This document shows, piece by piece, positions 46,778 through 58,042 of a stretch of 64,000 bases of DNA. Origin of the DNA: Sabethes cyaneus. Lineage: Eukaryota; Arthropoda; Insecta; Diptera; Culicidae. The stretch's first letter is position 1. Every line of letters begins with the position of its first letter. Where the stretch lies: contig NC_071354.1 in the NCBI RefSeq assembly GCF_943734655.1, positions 38,155,347 through 38,219,346 on the forward strand, in the 5' to 3' direction. The notes under the pieces were generated by a model. The model saw only the letters and a program-made list of their open reading frames with translations. It did no database searches and was not told the DNA's origin. The translations under genes and the position numbers were made by a program.

Positions 46778-48960
46778 ACTTACTTACTTACTTTAGCCGC
46801 CGAGAGCCGGGGTGACTCTTGCCGTATCAATAATTCCTCTCCATTGTACTCGGTCCTGAGCTACTCATCGGCAATTCGTTGCGCGTCTCGACACACGCTA
46901 GTCGACTTCAACCTGGTTGAGCCATTTAACACGTTGGTCCATTTATGACTGGTGCCGGTGGGGTTCTTGAAGAGAACGGATTTCACTGCACAGTCATCCG
47001 GAATCCTGACAACGTGGCCGGCCCACCGTAGTCTCCCAACTTTCGCCAGGTGATGGGAGTCTCTCCAAGTAGTGCCTGTAGTTCGTGATTCGTAAGCTTC
47101 CGCCACTCTCCGCGTTCCGTTAGTACTCCGCCAAAAATAGCCCGCAACACCTTTCGTTCAAATCGGCAAGTGAACGTATATCTTCAGTAAGTAAAGTTAC
47201 TGTCTCAAGTCCGTAGAGGACTACCGGTCTGATTAGCGTTTTGTACATCATCAGCTTTGTGAGGCGGCGTATGCTCCTAGATCGAAGCGTCTTGCGGAGA
47301 AAAAAGCAGGTTCGATTTCCAGCTTGAATGCGTCGTTGGATCTCCTTACCAATACGAGTAATGTCGGAGACGCCCAGAGATCCCAAATATACGAACTCAT
47401 CAACCACTTCCAATTCATCGCCGTCAATAATCACTGTCCGTGAGTGGCAAACGTTATTTTCTCTGGAGCCTCTTCCTACCATATATTTAGTTTTCGATGC
47501 ATTGAATTGTAACCCTATCCTCTTTACCACCGTTTTTAGTCTGGCGTAGATTGCCTCCGCCATCCCACGCTTTCTAGTAATGATGTCGAGGTCGTCTGCA
47601 AAGGCCAGAAGTTGGCTACTCTTGCTGAAGATCATTCCTATCGTTTCGATACCCGCTCACCGGATCACTCCTTCAATAGCGATATTGAATAACATTCAGG
47701 ACAGTCCATTCCTTGCCGCAATCCTCTGCGTGATTTAAAAGGACTCGAGAGTGTCCCCGAAATGCACTCGTAGCACATCGCTCGCTCCAGAATAGCTTTG
47801 ATCAGCCGCGTCAGTATGTCCGGAAAACCGTACTCGTGCATTATATACCATAGCTGTCCGCGTTCAATTGTATCGTATGCTGCTCTGAAATCCACCAAAA
47901 AATATGATGCGTGGGCACGTTGTACTCTCGACATTCCTGGAGGATTTGCGGGAATTTGTAAAAATTTGATTCGTAGTAGTACCGGCCCCTATAAAGCCCG
48001 CCTCATACTGCCTTTCAAATTCTCTTGCTATTAGGGATAGACGACGCAATAAAATCTGGGAGAGTGCCTTGTAGGCGGCGTTGACCAACGTGATGCCGCG
48101 GTAATTACAGCAATCTACTCGGTTACCCTTTTTGTAGATGAGACAGACTACTCCTTCCATCCACTCCTCCTGTAGTTTCTCCTTCTCCCAAGTCCTAGAA
48201 ATTATCCAATGAAGTGCCGTTGCTAGCGATATTTATGTAGAGTTCTGCCGGTAGTCGGTCCTTTCCGGCGGCTCTATTATTCTTCAGCTGACCATTTTTT
48301 TTGCCGGATCTCTTCGAGATCGGAAGCCGGCACGCTGTTGTTGTTTGTAGGCACTCCGAGGTTAACTTCCATTGCGTCTCCTGCTGCTATATCGCCGTTG
48401 AGATGCTCATCGAAATACTGCTTCCATCTGTCGACCACCTCGTATCATACTCCATCCGTCTTCGAGGGTCAAAGCACCTAACTCCACTCTACAGAGGAAG
48501 GTAGAGTAAGCGCGCGTAGTTCTCGACAACTCCCGGGTTGTCTAATTGCCGAATGTTTAGCAGAGGAGGGTGACTTTGTCGCGAGGTATAAACCATCGAT
48601 AGTTTTGAGCGCACGTGTACTGCTACTAATCGTCCGAGTTGTTGAACGGAGCGTACGTTGGAGATGTTCCAGAAAAACCGGCCATCGATGGGAATATGGT
48701 TAATTTGGTGCAAGGCAAAGGGAAGCTGCAAAGTTGATGCATCGCTCTATGTGCAGGCTAAGGGACCCGATCACCGGTCTATACATTGCTTCGCTGCCGA
48801 CCTGGGCGTTCATATCCCCGATGACGATCTTGATGTCCCGTCGTGAGCAGCTGTCATACGTTGCCTCCAGCTGCGCATAGAACGCTTCCTTCGGGCTTTC
48901 ATCCTTAACACGCACATCCTCTCGTTGCTCACTTTCCTGCCAAATTCGCGATCCGTCATT
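46778..48960 (-). mobile_element. Degenerate LINE, near full length
   Basis: Minus-strand order: endonuclease piece (48915-48700; YDSCSRRDIKIVIGDMNAQV), linker (48731-48489), reverse transcriptase (48160-47665; NYRGITLVNAAYKALSQILL, then FLVDFRAAYDTIERGQLW), thumb and C-terminal part (47635-47120; LLAFADDLDIITRKRG with the catalytic FADD) and the RLRWAGHVVRIPDD segment (47106-46861). Frameshifts separate the parts. It ends in a short TTAC repeat (46778-46794), the 3' tail. The clade is not assigned; the tail suggests a group that ends in microsatellites. Confidence 0.85.
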
Positions 48961-50160
48961 TTACCCATCACTATAGGTATTATGGAAACTACCGAAAATG
49001 AATTTCCGAAAATGAAAAAGGTATTAAATTAATTGGCATATCGCTCACTCAATAGCGAATATAACAAAAAATGCAGTTCAGGTGACAGGAAACACCCGGG
49101 CGATATCAGAAGATATTAACTGTGCTGGTCGCAGTTATGAGTCCACACAAGGAAAAAACGGAATACATACAAGGAATTGTTATAGTGAGATTGACAAAAA
49201 AGGGGTCATGCCAGACCAGGTAGGTAGGTCCAAATAAGGAAAAGGGCTTTGTTTCTCTTGCATGGGGAATTGTCGGATTCTGAATCGGCATATCGTCATC
49301 GAAGACCAATTCGACTGGAACTGTAGGAATCAATAATTGTTCTTAACTGTGACTGGTTGATTGATACATTTTGACAATGTTTGCATAGTAAATTTCCAAG
49401 AATATCCAATTCGTTGACCGATTTCTAATCGATTGGTGAAAATATCTTTCGAATTGTCGCGAAATGAACAAGTTGTCAGCATTCAAAACCTGACCACTTT
49501 TCATGACGATCGAATTTTAAAAGTTTTCATTTTGTCTACAAGACCTAGCCCTACCTGTAGATCTACCCATTTCAGCCATTAAAACCCTTGAATTTCAGTT
49601 ATTTAATTTGACAGCCCTAGCAGCCTGTTAGCGGTATGACTGCAACGCTGTGGGAGGAGATTCGAATAAACGTCGGCTGGTTCGTTCGATCAGTGTGATA
49701 GCTCGAGGCCAGCTGGTCGGTTATAGTGATCCTTGTGATTAAATTCCATCGAGTGCTTACTGACAGAGCTTCATCAACACACTTTTCTAATATGGAACTG
49801 AAATAATTATATAATAAAATACAATTACTCAGACTTTTTACAAGGTTTTAAGGCTCGCAAAGCAATAAACGCTCGATAAGAACGAAACAAAAAATGCTTT
49901 TCATTATGCCCGTAGCCGCAGCTGTCAATCTGCTACGAGCGGCGGTGCCGAGATAACCACCGACGGGTGGTAATAGCAGTTTAATCGCAATTTTTTCCTG
50001 CCATTTTCAACGATAACTTTCTAAATGCACACACTATTGATAACACGGCCAAGATCAGTAGATTTTGTCTGCGAGACAGAGAGGAAACTCCAAAATACTT
50101 GCTTATCGCTTCAGTTCGCCGCAATACATTGATTGAACGCTCCGCGGTGGATTAGCGTTA
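48961..50160. other. Intergenic DNA upstream of SPH gene 5
   Basis: No gene recognised. A diverged SINE lies at 49610-49735. CTTATCG (about 50102) and GTTATCC (50158-50163) are possible GATA-factor sites near the promoter. Confidence 0.4.
49610..49735 (-). mobile_element. tRNA-derived SINE copy, diverged
   Basis: GAGGAGATTCGAATAAACGT and CGTCGGCTGGTTCGTTCGAT align with the middle of the SINE at 36059-36270. Truncated. Confidence 0.6.
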
Positions 50161-50169
50161 TCCTGGCTT

Positions 50170-50175
50170 TATAAA
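50170..50175 (+). promoter_or_regulatory. TATA box of SPH gene 5
   Basis: TATAAA, 47 bp before the ATG at 50217, with GTTATCC just upstream. Unlike genes 4 and 6 it is a canonical TATA. Confidence 0.75.
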
Positions 50176-50216
50176 GCTACGTGTTGCTCGCTAAGTGTGT
50201 CAGAAGTTTACCCATA

Positions 50217-51100
50217 ATGTACAAACTCAGTATCTTACTCGTAAGCCTTTGTTTAGGTTTATCTTTTGCCAGCCGTAAGTAGATCAGATGAAGGTTACGT
50301 AATGACTGCTTCTTGAAGTCAACTAAGGAAAGTGTCCATTTTTAGCGAATGGGCAGCAACGTATCGCTGGAGGAACCGATGCAGCTGACGGTCAGTTCCC
50401 GTATCAGGTGTCTCTGCGGGACCAACAGTTGACACACTTCTGCGGTGGAGCGATCATTAACAATCGCTGGGTTATTACGGCGGCCTCGTGTGCTGTTGAG
50501 AGAGAACCGTCTAATGTGTTGGTTTTGACTGGAACCCAGCGCTTGTCCACTGGTGGAACCAATCACCAAGCTGATAGGATCATAGTGCATCCCTTCTTCA
50601 ATATATTGACGCTTGAGAATGATGTCGCAGTGATCCGGGTTCGAACACCCATCATGCTAACTGGCGATACCGCCGCTATTTCAATGGCTAGCACCTACTT
50701 ATCGATTGGATACGGAGCTTTTATTTCCGGATGGGGCCGACGAGCAGTAAGTTTTTTAAAATACAATCATGATTCTGTAATAATAAGTATGGTATGTTAG
50801 ATCGACCAACCAGCTTTTCCGGATTGGCTGCAGTATATTACGACGACGATCATCACTCACACGGAATGCCAAGCTCGGTTTGAATCACCGTACGATGATC
50901 GGATTGTAACCAGTGTGCTGTGCACATCCAATCCTCCGGGAGAAGGTGCCTGCCTGGGTGATGCCGGATCGCCGTTGGTTTACAACGGAGAACTGCACGG
51001 CGTTGTGTCGTGGAGCATTCCCTGTGGAATGGGCCATCCGGATGTACATTCTCGGGTCACCAGCCACAGGGCGTGGGTAATGGTGCACACGATGGTTTGA
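50217..51100 (+). CDS. Non-catalytic serine protease homologue (gene 5)
   Basis: Secreted SPH of 252 aa. Exons: 50217-50274 (58 nt), 50346-50746 and 50801-51100; the introns of 71 and 54 bp have GT..AG ends, phases 1 and 0. Signal peptide residues 1-19; propeptide ends at R25; the mature chain starts IAGG. Catalytic His is Ser67 (TAASC), Asp112 is kept, and catalytic Ser is Ala208 (GDAGSP). The substrate-strand SWG is SWS, replacing Gly216, which would narrow or block the pocket. Position 226 remains Asp. AATAAA at 51256-51261. Expected to be secreted and inactive as an enzyme; function unknown. It is closest to genes 4 and 6 in exon plan and sequence. Confidence 0.92.
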
Positions 51101-51261
51101 ATTTCTGACAAATAGCAGTAAGAAGTTGTGATGTTAGCGTAGCGTTGAATGAATAGCTGTACATTTTGGAGAAGTCGCGCAAAAAAGTATCATTAGCATT
51201 GCATGAAAAACTTTGGAGATAACAAAAACGAAATCATTGTTCAAAACTCATAACAAATAAA

Positions 51262-51422
51262 TGACATGTAACCGGATCATTATCGTTTACCCAACTTATT
51301 CTATTAGGAGACATGGACTAAGCAGTTTTAACAGCTGCAAATAATTGCGTTATAGGGGAAAGACGCCTATATTGAGACACTTTTTTCTCCAAATATTTTA
51401 AATTTTTTTATGCTAAGTGCCG
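51262..51422. other. Possible left end of a phrase element
   Basis: TAGGGGAAAGACGCCTATATTGAGACAC at about 51354-51382 has the look of a phrase-element end. The matching right end was not found. Confidence 0.35.
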
Positions 51423-51650
51423 TTATTCTGCGAGTCACATGACTCAATACGACAATTGTCACTCGCCGTTACTCGCTACGGCGAGTCGAGTCACCTAGGT
51501 GACAACCGTGTCACCTAGGTAACAATCCCCTGTCACCTAGGTAACAATCCCCTGTCACCTAAGTGACAAACCGTGTCACCTTGGTGACAAAGCGAGTCAC
51601 CTCATTCGCGGCGAATCCAAAATAGTCACGTCACTCGCCTCGCAGAATAA
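51423..51650. mobile_element. MITE with palindromic tandem units
   Basis: Ends TTATTCTGCGAG (51423-51434) and its reverse complement (51639-51650). Inside are six units starting GTCACC at 51490, 51510, 51532, 51554, 51575 and 51596, spacing 20-22 bp. The first unit has the perfect 14 bp palindrome GTCACCTAGGTGAC; others are imperfect. The target duplication is not clear. Confidence 0.72.
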
Positions 51651-54035
51651 GGATCAAGGTACCGTGAACGTACCATATTCTGCGCAGTTAAGACATTTTT
51701 ATGATTCTTCCGCTATTCTAAGTATTCTAGATTAAAATTAACAACGTGGATAGCCTCAACGTGTAGTGCAACGGTCTATAATATCTGGTAAAAAATGTGA
51801 AAAGGTGAAAGGAAGAAGAAAACTATTGGAAAAAGAAGAAAAAAAGAAAAAAAACAAGTAGAAAAGAAAAAACTTTTGTTATATAGTACAACAAAGGTAA
51901 AGAGGACGAGGCCCCTGACTTCGTGATTCTTTCATGAATTCGTGTTCCTGCTCTTTCGCTGTTCTCTTTCCCTCTCTTTTTTCTTCTCTTATATCGTTTT
52001 CCTTATCCTTGTTTTTTTCACTTAAATTTTCCCATTTTTCTTAATCTTTTTCTTTTTATATTCTTTTTTAGTGCCCTTTTGACGTAGGACTACGTCTTTG
52101 TTTACTATACTGCGACTGGTTACCACTTTGTGAAAACGAAAACAGAAGTGTAATGTTTCAATGAAAGATTTCAGATGGTAATAGCGTAACTGAACGTAAC
52201 TGAAAAATTCATATGTCGTTGGATAGATACAAATACAAATTTCGTCATAACTCGAGAACTAATCAAGCAAATGGAATCAAATTTGGCATGTGGTGGTTTT
52301 TGGAGACATGACTTTTTATGATGGTTTCAGACCCCTTACCCCTGTGATAGGAGGATAAGGACAAGCGGTAAGCTGTGTAAGTAAACTAGTAAAACCTTCT
52401 CGGAGCAAGAGCCGCTAACTTACGTGCCTGTTGCCATTCATGTCAAAAGAGAAGGACATTCGCCTGGCTTGTCATAATTGCGATGAACGTGCTTTGGCTC
52501 TAATGTAATTTGTAACCAATGGCCCTTATAAAGGGCACAAGTGAATTAAAGTAAGATTATTGAAACATGTCAAGCTACGCATAATCATATTTAATACAAT
52601 AATCTGTGGGCTGGCATTCATTACTATTTCAACCTTTATGATGGACGCAAGTGATTTTTAAAAGAAATCTCTATCTCAATAGCTGCAGGTGTTGTACTTA
52701 GGAACCCTCGTCTACGTATTTTCAAAGCCACCATTGCATTTAATGAAGAATTGAATCTGAATATTTCGCTCCTCTCTTTTAAACATTCACTTAAACCATG
52801 GCACACACAGATTTTTATAAACATACCTATGCCAGAAATGCAGATTACATTAGTCTTTGATGTAATGATCTGATATAGTCCTACGTCACCCTTTCGTACA
52901 ACCTTTAGGGCTGTATCCCTTGTAGTTTTCTATTCTATTTTGCTTTCTTCTATTCCTTTTCATATTCCTGTCCTTTTTTTCTTTTCTCCTTTACTTTTGT
53001 TTCTCTTTTTTCCTTTTCTTGTTCCATTCATCTCCTTTTTTCTTTTTATCGTGTTCCTTTTCCTTTCTTTTTTTCCTCTTAGATTTGTCCTCTCTGAATC
53101 AGTGCGGTTTCAACACTTACCACTTTTGCCCAGTTTTATTTTAATTTATTACGTTTAATACCAAGTGAAAACTATACACCATGAAAACAAAATAAGAACG
53201 AATATTTTATATTTCTATGATCATAGAAAATGTTGAGCTTCGGTTAAATATTTTTTCTTTAAAGTTCCCTTAAATACCTTTTATTTGCTTAAAATCATTA
53301 AAATTACTTTATTGGTTCAAAAGTTATGAATTCTAGGAGATGGAAAGGTCAGCAAACCATAGTTTATAGCTGGTAAGGGATGTCCCCGTTAGCTTAACGG
53401 CATAGGAAAAACTTACAAAAGAGCATTAAGAAATGTCAAGAAAAAAAAGTATTTTAAAATAAATAGCTGCTACCTTACGCATTGGATACTAGCATTATTA
53501 TTTCTATTCTGTGTAAAACTACATACAATAAATACCATATACCAACCAAATGGTGAATGACTCTCTGGGTTAAAACTATTTTAATAAAAAAATGCCAACC
53601 AGTTGACTACCAGTAAAATACAAAGATATATTCTCAGTTATGAATAAATTTATAAAACGTTCTAAAGGGCTAGATATAACCGGTAAACGAGTGTAATGCC
53701 ACATTTTGAAATTTTTTGTTTTAGCCAAACAATATTATCCATCCGAAAAACTTGATATTAAAACATGAATTGATTAGATAGTAGCGAAAGCTTTTACAGT
53801 TTGACTTGATAAGCTTGCCAACTCGGTCTCCTGTATGTATCGAACAAATAGAGTAGCGTTAGCTTCGAACGCAAAGAATACCCACTAGAGGGACCTTCTT
53901 TAAAAAGCTCAAATGTCTGGAGAATTCGTTCAAATAATGCTGATTAAGCAGCAATGAGTTTTCTGAGAGAGGATTATCTCTCTCTTAGCTCTGCTGATAA
54001 ATCCTGATCATACCACGGCTTAAGCCAACGTGATT
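51651..54035. other. Intergenic DNA with purine/pyrimidine tracts
   Basis: No gene recognised. 51795-51880 is purine-rich (GAAGAAGAAAA-type) and 51950-52070 and 52920-53100 are pyrimidine-rich. A 16 bp palindrome-like GACGTAGGACTACGTC lies at 52081-52096. 52240-52370 is a Helitron unit fragment (ACTCGAGAACTAATCAAGCA). 52636-52824 holds a short frame without motif. Confidence 0.45.
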
Positions 54036-54036
54036 G

Positions 54037-54044
54037 TTTTAAAG
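54037..54044 (+). promoter_or_regulatory. TATA-like TTTTAAAG of SPH gene 6
   Basis: TTTTAAAG, 41 bp before the ATG. TGATAA (53995-54000) and GGATTATCTCTCTC (about 53971-53984) lie upstream. The block TTTTAAAG-GCTGCCATCGGATGC matches that of gene 4, which suggests a duplicated promoter. Confidence 0.65.
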
Positions 54045-54084
54045 GCTGCCATCGGATGCTTCGTGCTGCAGAATACCTTCAGCA

Positions 54085-54954
54085 ATGCGTCGAATTAGTC
54101 TTCTGGTTCTGAGTATATGGCTAGCCGTGGTTACCGCAAGCCGTAAGTTACTTTGTGGTCAACTACAGATTCATCTAACAATATTGTAATAACAAAAATT
54201 TCAGCAAGCTGGCGAAGCCGTATCACCGGAGGCTCGGATGCTGGTGAAGGACAGTTTCCCTATCAGGTGTCACTACGGGATCTGCAACTGGCTCATTTCT
54301 GTGGCGGAGCGATTCTGAACAGTCGATGGATAATTACGTCCGCTTCGTGCGTCTTTGGTGTCAACCCGAGCAATTTGTTAGTTTTGACGGGGAGCCAGAG
54401 TCTGACGCGAGGTGGAACTAACCATCAAGTCAATAGAATCGTCATTCATCCAAACTTCAGTGACATCGAAAACGATGTAGCCGTTGTGCGACTGCAAACG
54501 TCCATAGTTCTTGCCGATAATGCATTCGCTCTAAGGATGGCCAGCAATTTTTTGGAAGTGGCACAAGGGGCTGTGCTTTCCGGTTGGGGACGTCGATCGG
54601 TAAGTAGATTGAGTAGATTTTCAAATTGACATTTTTTTAATCAAATTTTTGTAGTTGGAATCTCCTGCCTTTCCGGATTGGCTTCAATACGTTTCGACTA
54701 CAGTTATAACGCAAGAAGACTGCAGGGCTCGCTATGAACCTCCGTATGACGAACGGATCGTGGATTCTATATTGTGCACTTCGTACCCGACAAGTCAAGG
54801 AGCCTGTCTTGGGGACGGAGGTTCTCCGTTAGTTTACGGCGGGGAACTACACGGTGTTGTATCTTGGGGAACCCCCTGCGGAAACGGTCACCCGGATGTG
54901 CACACCCGAATATCTAAACATAGAGCCTGGGTTCTGGTGCACACCATGCAGTGA
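54085..54954 (+). CDS. Non-catalytic serine protease homologue (gene 6)
   Basis: Secreted SPH of 250 aa. Exons: 54085-54142 (58 nt), 54205-54599 and 54655-54954; the introns of 62 and 55 bp have GT..AG ends, phases 1 and 0. Signal peptide residues 1-19; propeptide ends at R25; the mature chain starts ITGG (Val to Thr). Catalytic His is Ser67 (TSASC), Asp110 is kept, and catalytic Ser is Gly206 (GDGGSP). Position 226 is Asp (HPDVH). AATAAA at 54991-54996. Three separate replacements of the triad among genes 4-6, with the fold kept, indicate selection for a non-enzymatic role; partner unknown. Confidence 0.92.
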
Positions 54955-54999
54955 GAAGTGATGTATTGCAATGACTGATTACTGCTGGTTAATAAAAAT

Positions 55000-56170
55000 T
55001 GCTTATTGTTACGGAAGGCGGCCGCGGCTTGTTATCTGCTGCTGATATGGTTGCGTGTCAATTGAATGCCTCTGATTGGGAAGTCAATTGCCGATTGTCA
55101 TCGATCATAGTAGAACTGTTAATCTGTCTGGTAGGAACAAGTGTTGGGATAATTGGTTTTGCGTCTGACCGAATTGATGCGGGGATGCGATTCTGTCACC
55201 TGTTTTGTTGCATTTTATCAGAGAGCATGATTGTCAGGTGTCGTGCTGATTGGTACTGGTTTTGGGGAGAAATTGATAAAACTGTTTGTCCAATTGTAAA
55301 AGTTTTTTTTTTCGTAACCCTGTTAAGCATGGTGGCAAACTGCCCGTTTTGAACATTAAATTTTTATTAGATGCCCATTTACAAATAAGAAAAATTTGGA
55401 ACATTTCTTTTAATTCTATTATGTTTTATGCGATCTTCACAGATACGCGTATTTCGGTTACGACTTGTAACTTTCATCGTAATGTTCGAAAATAATAATT
55501 TAGATAGTCTTCAGGTTACTCTAACCAAAGATACTCATATTTGCTATTTTTTGCTGCAAAGAAAAAAGCCCAGATCATTTTTTTCATAATATTTCAAGAA
55601 TTCAAAATTGCGTAGTTTCTTGTTATTGAGACAATTTGTCAAAAATGTCAAAGTAGGTTAATCCAAAAAAATTGGGAATTTTCTTTCACACGAACGAATG
55701 TTGCGAATGTATAATCTGCAGCTGTTTTATGTGCAATTAGGTGTACTTGAGATAGTCTACTTTGAACATTATTGATTTATGGCCAATAAAAGGCAATTAA
55801 CCTACAATGGATGCGTGCATCAAATCGACGAAGACATCTTCCCAACTCGAAAAGCATTTTATTGCTGCTTTAAGCAAGAATAATTGGGATTTTTTATTAT
55901 CTTACAGATTTCAAAATATTTTAGATATATAGATATATCATATATAGATTTTTTCCTGTATGCCGGAAGGATCGTCGCTGTGGCAAGTTATTAACCGCTT
56001 CACAAGAAATATGATTCGGCCTTCTGTGACTGTTGTTGAAATTCGGCCATTTCGATTTCGGCCATTCGTGATTCGGCCATTTGTGTTTTGGTCATTCGTG
56101 TATCGGCAAACAAAAATAAATTGAGAACAACCATAGCAGCCATTTCAAATTGAATCGCAATATAATAAAT
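55000..56170. other. Intergenic DNA with ATTCGGCCATT phrases
   Basis: No gene recognised; a 117-codon plus frame (54999-55352) has no motif. At about 56013-56105 there are five or six phrases such as GATTTCGGCCATTCGTGATT, a simple-phrase array that matches no known unit here. Confidence 0.45.
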
Positions 56171-56847
56171 TAATAGGGTAAGGCATCCAGTTTTCGACCC
56201 TGTGCTAGTTTTCGCACCATTACTGAAACATTCATTAAATAGATTCCTAAGGAAAAGGTAGAGGAAAGCTATTATTTAGAATTTTTCCGGCGGACGGAAC
56301 AAAGAAAAACGACCACTGACTTTCCTTAGTAACCTATGTATTTTGATACAAGCAGCTTTAAGCTATGAATATAATTTGGTTTCATTAGTTAGTATTTAAA
56401 AAATTAAGGTGTAACTTACAATTTTTCAGTGTCGCTATTGAGTAAACCGCATGTATTTAGCCGTAAGATGTAGGTTATAACTGTAACTGTTCATTGCATG
56501 TTCAGTTTTATCCTAGGTTTTAGTTTAGTTTTATTGATTCTAGTACTTACTTATTTAGAAATAGCAAATAAGAGTAGCTAACTTCAATAAATTGTAGATT
56601 TAAAGAGATTTTCACTAGTTTTTAGCGTAATTTTAAGTAATTTTATTGAGATTAAAGAATTTTACGACCGTCAAGCTACTATAAAGATTGTTTTCATTCT
56701 GTCTTCTCCTCTGTCATGACAAGCCGTTTTATATTCTGTCAGCTTGACACATTGTCTGTCAACGCTTGACGTCAAGCAGCACGCCGCAGCGCATCGACCT
56801 TATCGGCCAATGTTGATTTATGGAAGCTAGGGTACCCATGCGCAACA
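56171..56847 (-). repeat. Probable 3' LTR region of the BEL/Pao element
   Basis: On the minus strand a purine tract (GGGGGGAGAA at 56857-56848) precedes TGTTGCGCATGG at 56847, as at the start of a 3' LTR. The other LTR end and a matching 5' LTR were not found. At the left, TAGGGTAAGGCATCCAGTTTTCG (from about 56177) may instead be a phrase-element end, so the limit is uncertain. Confidence 0.4.
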
Positions 56848-56892
56848 TTCTCCCCCCGTAACACTAGTCATTAGAGCCAGTTTTACCGTCAG

Positions 56893-57498
56893 TCACACAG
56901 CCAGTTTTGATACATGTCTACGCAGTATCCCTCTTGTAGTCTGAACAACAGCTTGCCGGATTCTCCCGTCCTTCCCAGCCACAGCTTCCAAGACTCGTCC
57001 ACGCAACCAACCGTTTCTTAGGGACTCGTCGACTATGAGAACCAGATCTCCATTCGCAAGAGGTTTCACTTCATCGAACCATTTTGTTAGCATTGTCAGC
57101 ATCGGTAGATATTCCCGGATCCATCGCTTCCAGAAGATGTCAAGCTCGTATTGAATTTGGTGCCAGAAGCTTTTGAGCCCCTACGCAGGGCCAGTGAATG
57201 CTGTCGCTGGTAGGAGTACACCATTGGAACTCCATAACCGGAAGTGGTTCGGAGTCAGAGCTTCTTTCTCAACAGCATCTAGAGGCAAGTAGGTAAGTGG
57301 CCGCTTGTTTACGATTGTTTCATCCGCGACGACCAGGGTCGCCAATACTTCATCATCCAGCTTGCTATTATTGTAGTACGCAGTTTCCAAGGCAGTTTTT
57401 GTCGACCGTACCAGTCTCTCCCACGCTCCGCCCATGTGGGGTGCTGCCGGTGGTATGAAGATCCATTTAGTATCAGTATTAGTGAACGTTGCCCCCAA
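56893..57498 (-). pseudogene. BEL/Pao integrase core and C-terminal domain, broken
   Basis: The frame 57498-57181 has the PPAAPHMGGAWERLVRSTK text typical of Pao integrases, and 57102-56893 has the following C-terminal domain (NGDLVLIVDE). A shift separates them. Inactive by disruption of the polyprotein. Confidence 0.8.
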
Positions 57499-57671
57499 TT
57501 CATCGTGTATAGCTTCGACCTGTTCCCTAAGCAGCCCCGATGAAATTAGTGCCGCTGTCCGAGTATATCTCCGCAGGTGAACCGCAACGGCTAACGAAAC
57601 GCGTCATACACTTCACACTCGAGGGCGTAGAGAGAGAGGGCGTGCAACCTCAACGTGGACGGCGCGTGTTG

Positions 57672-57908
57672 TTAAATAGATAAACAGGCAGATCCAACGC
57701 TTCGCAGCGCTTCTGCGGCCGAGCGAAGGATACTAATCGCGCAGATGAGAGTGAGGCCTTTCACGGAACCAACCTTCGGTGTCACTTTTATCAATTTGCA
57801 CCTACGACACGCGGTTGCAACCTGCTTCACCACTGTCCGCAGCCGAGGAATGCGGTAATGTTGGCGAATTTCATTCACCACTGTTTCCGAGCTGGCATGG
57901 CGAGCCAT
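57672..57908 (-). pseudogene. BEL/Pao integrase zinc-binding domain, broken
   Basis: HASSETVVNEIRQHYRIP and TACRRCK supply the His/Cys pattern of the integrase H2C2 domain. It follows directly after a deletion of the RNase H region. Confidence 0.75.
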
Positions 57909-58042
57909 GCTACTTCCGAGCTATGTTACGAAGCGCACGGTGGTAGTCGTCCACGATCAGCTCGGTAACCAGATGTTTTCTCGGGAGCATCACCGAATAC
58001 CTTGTGTCGAATTGAGTATGCGGAGCAACTCCAATTCTGCCA

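Noticed and set aside
54999..55352. 117-codon plus frame after gene 6
   Set aside because: Begins just after the poly(A) signal of gene 6, has a frame composition like AT-rich noise, and shows no motif.
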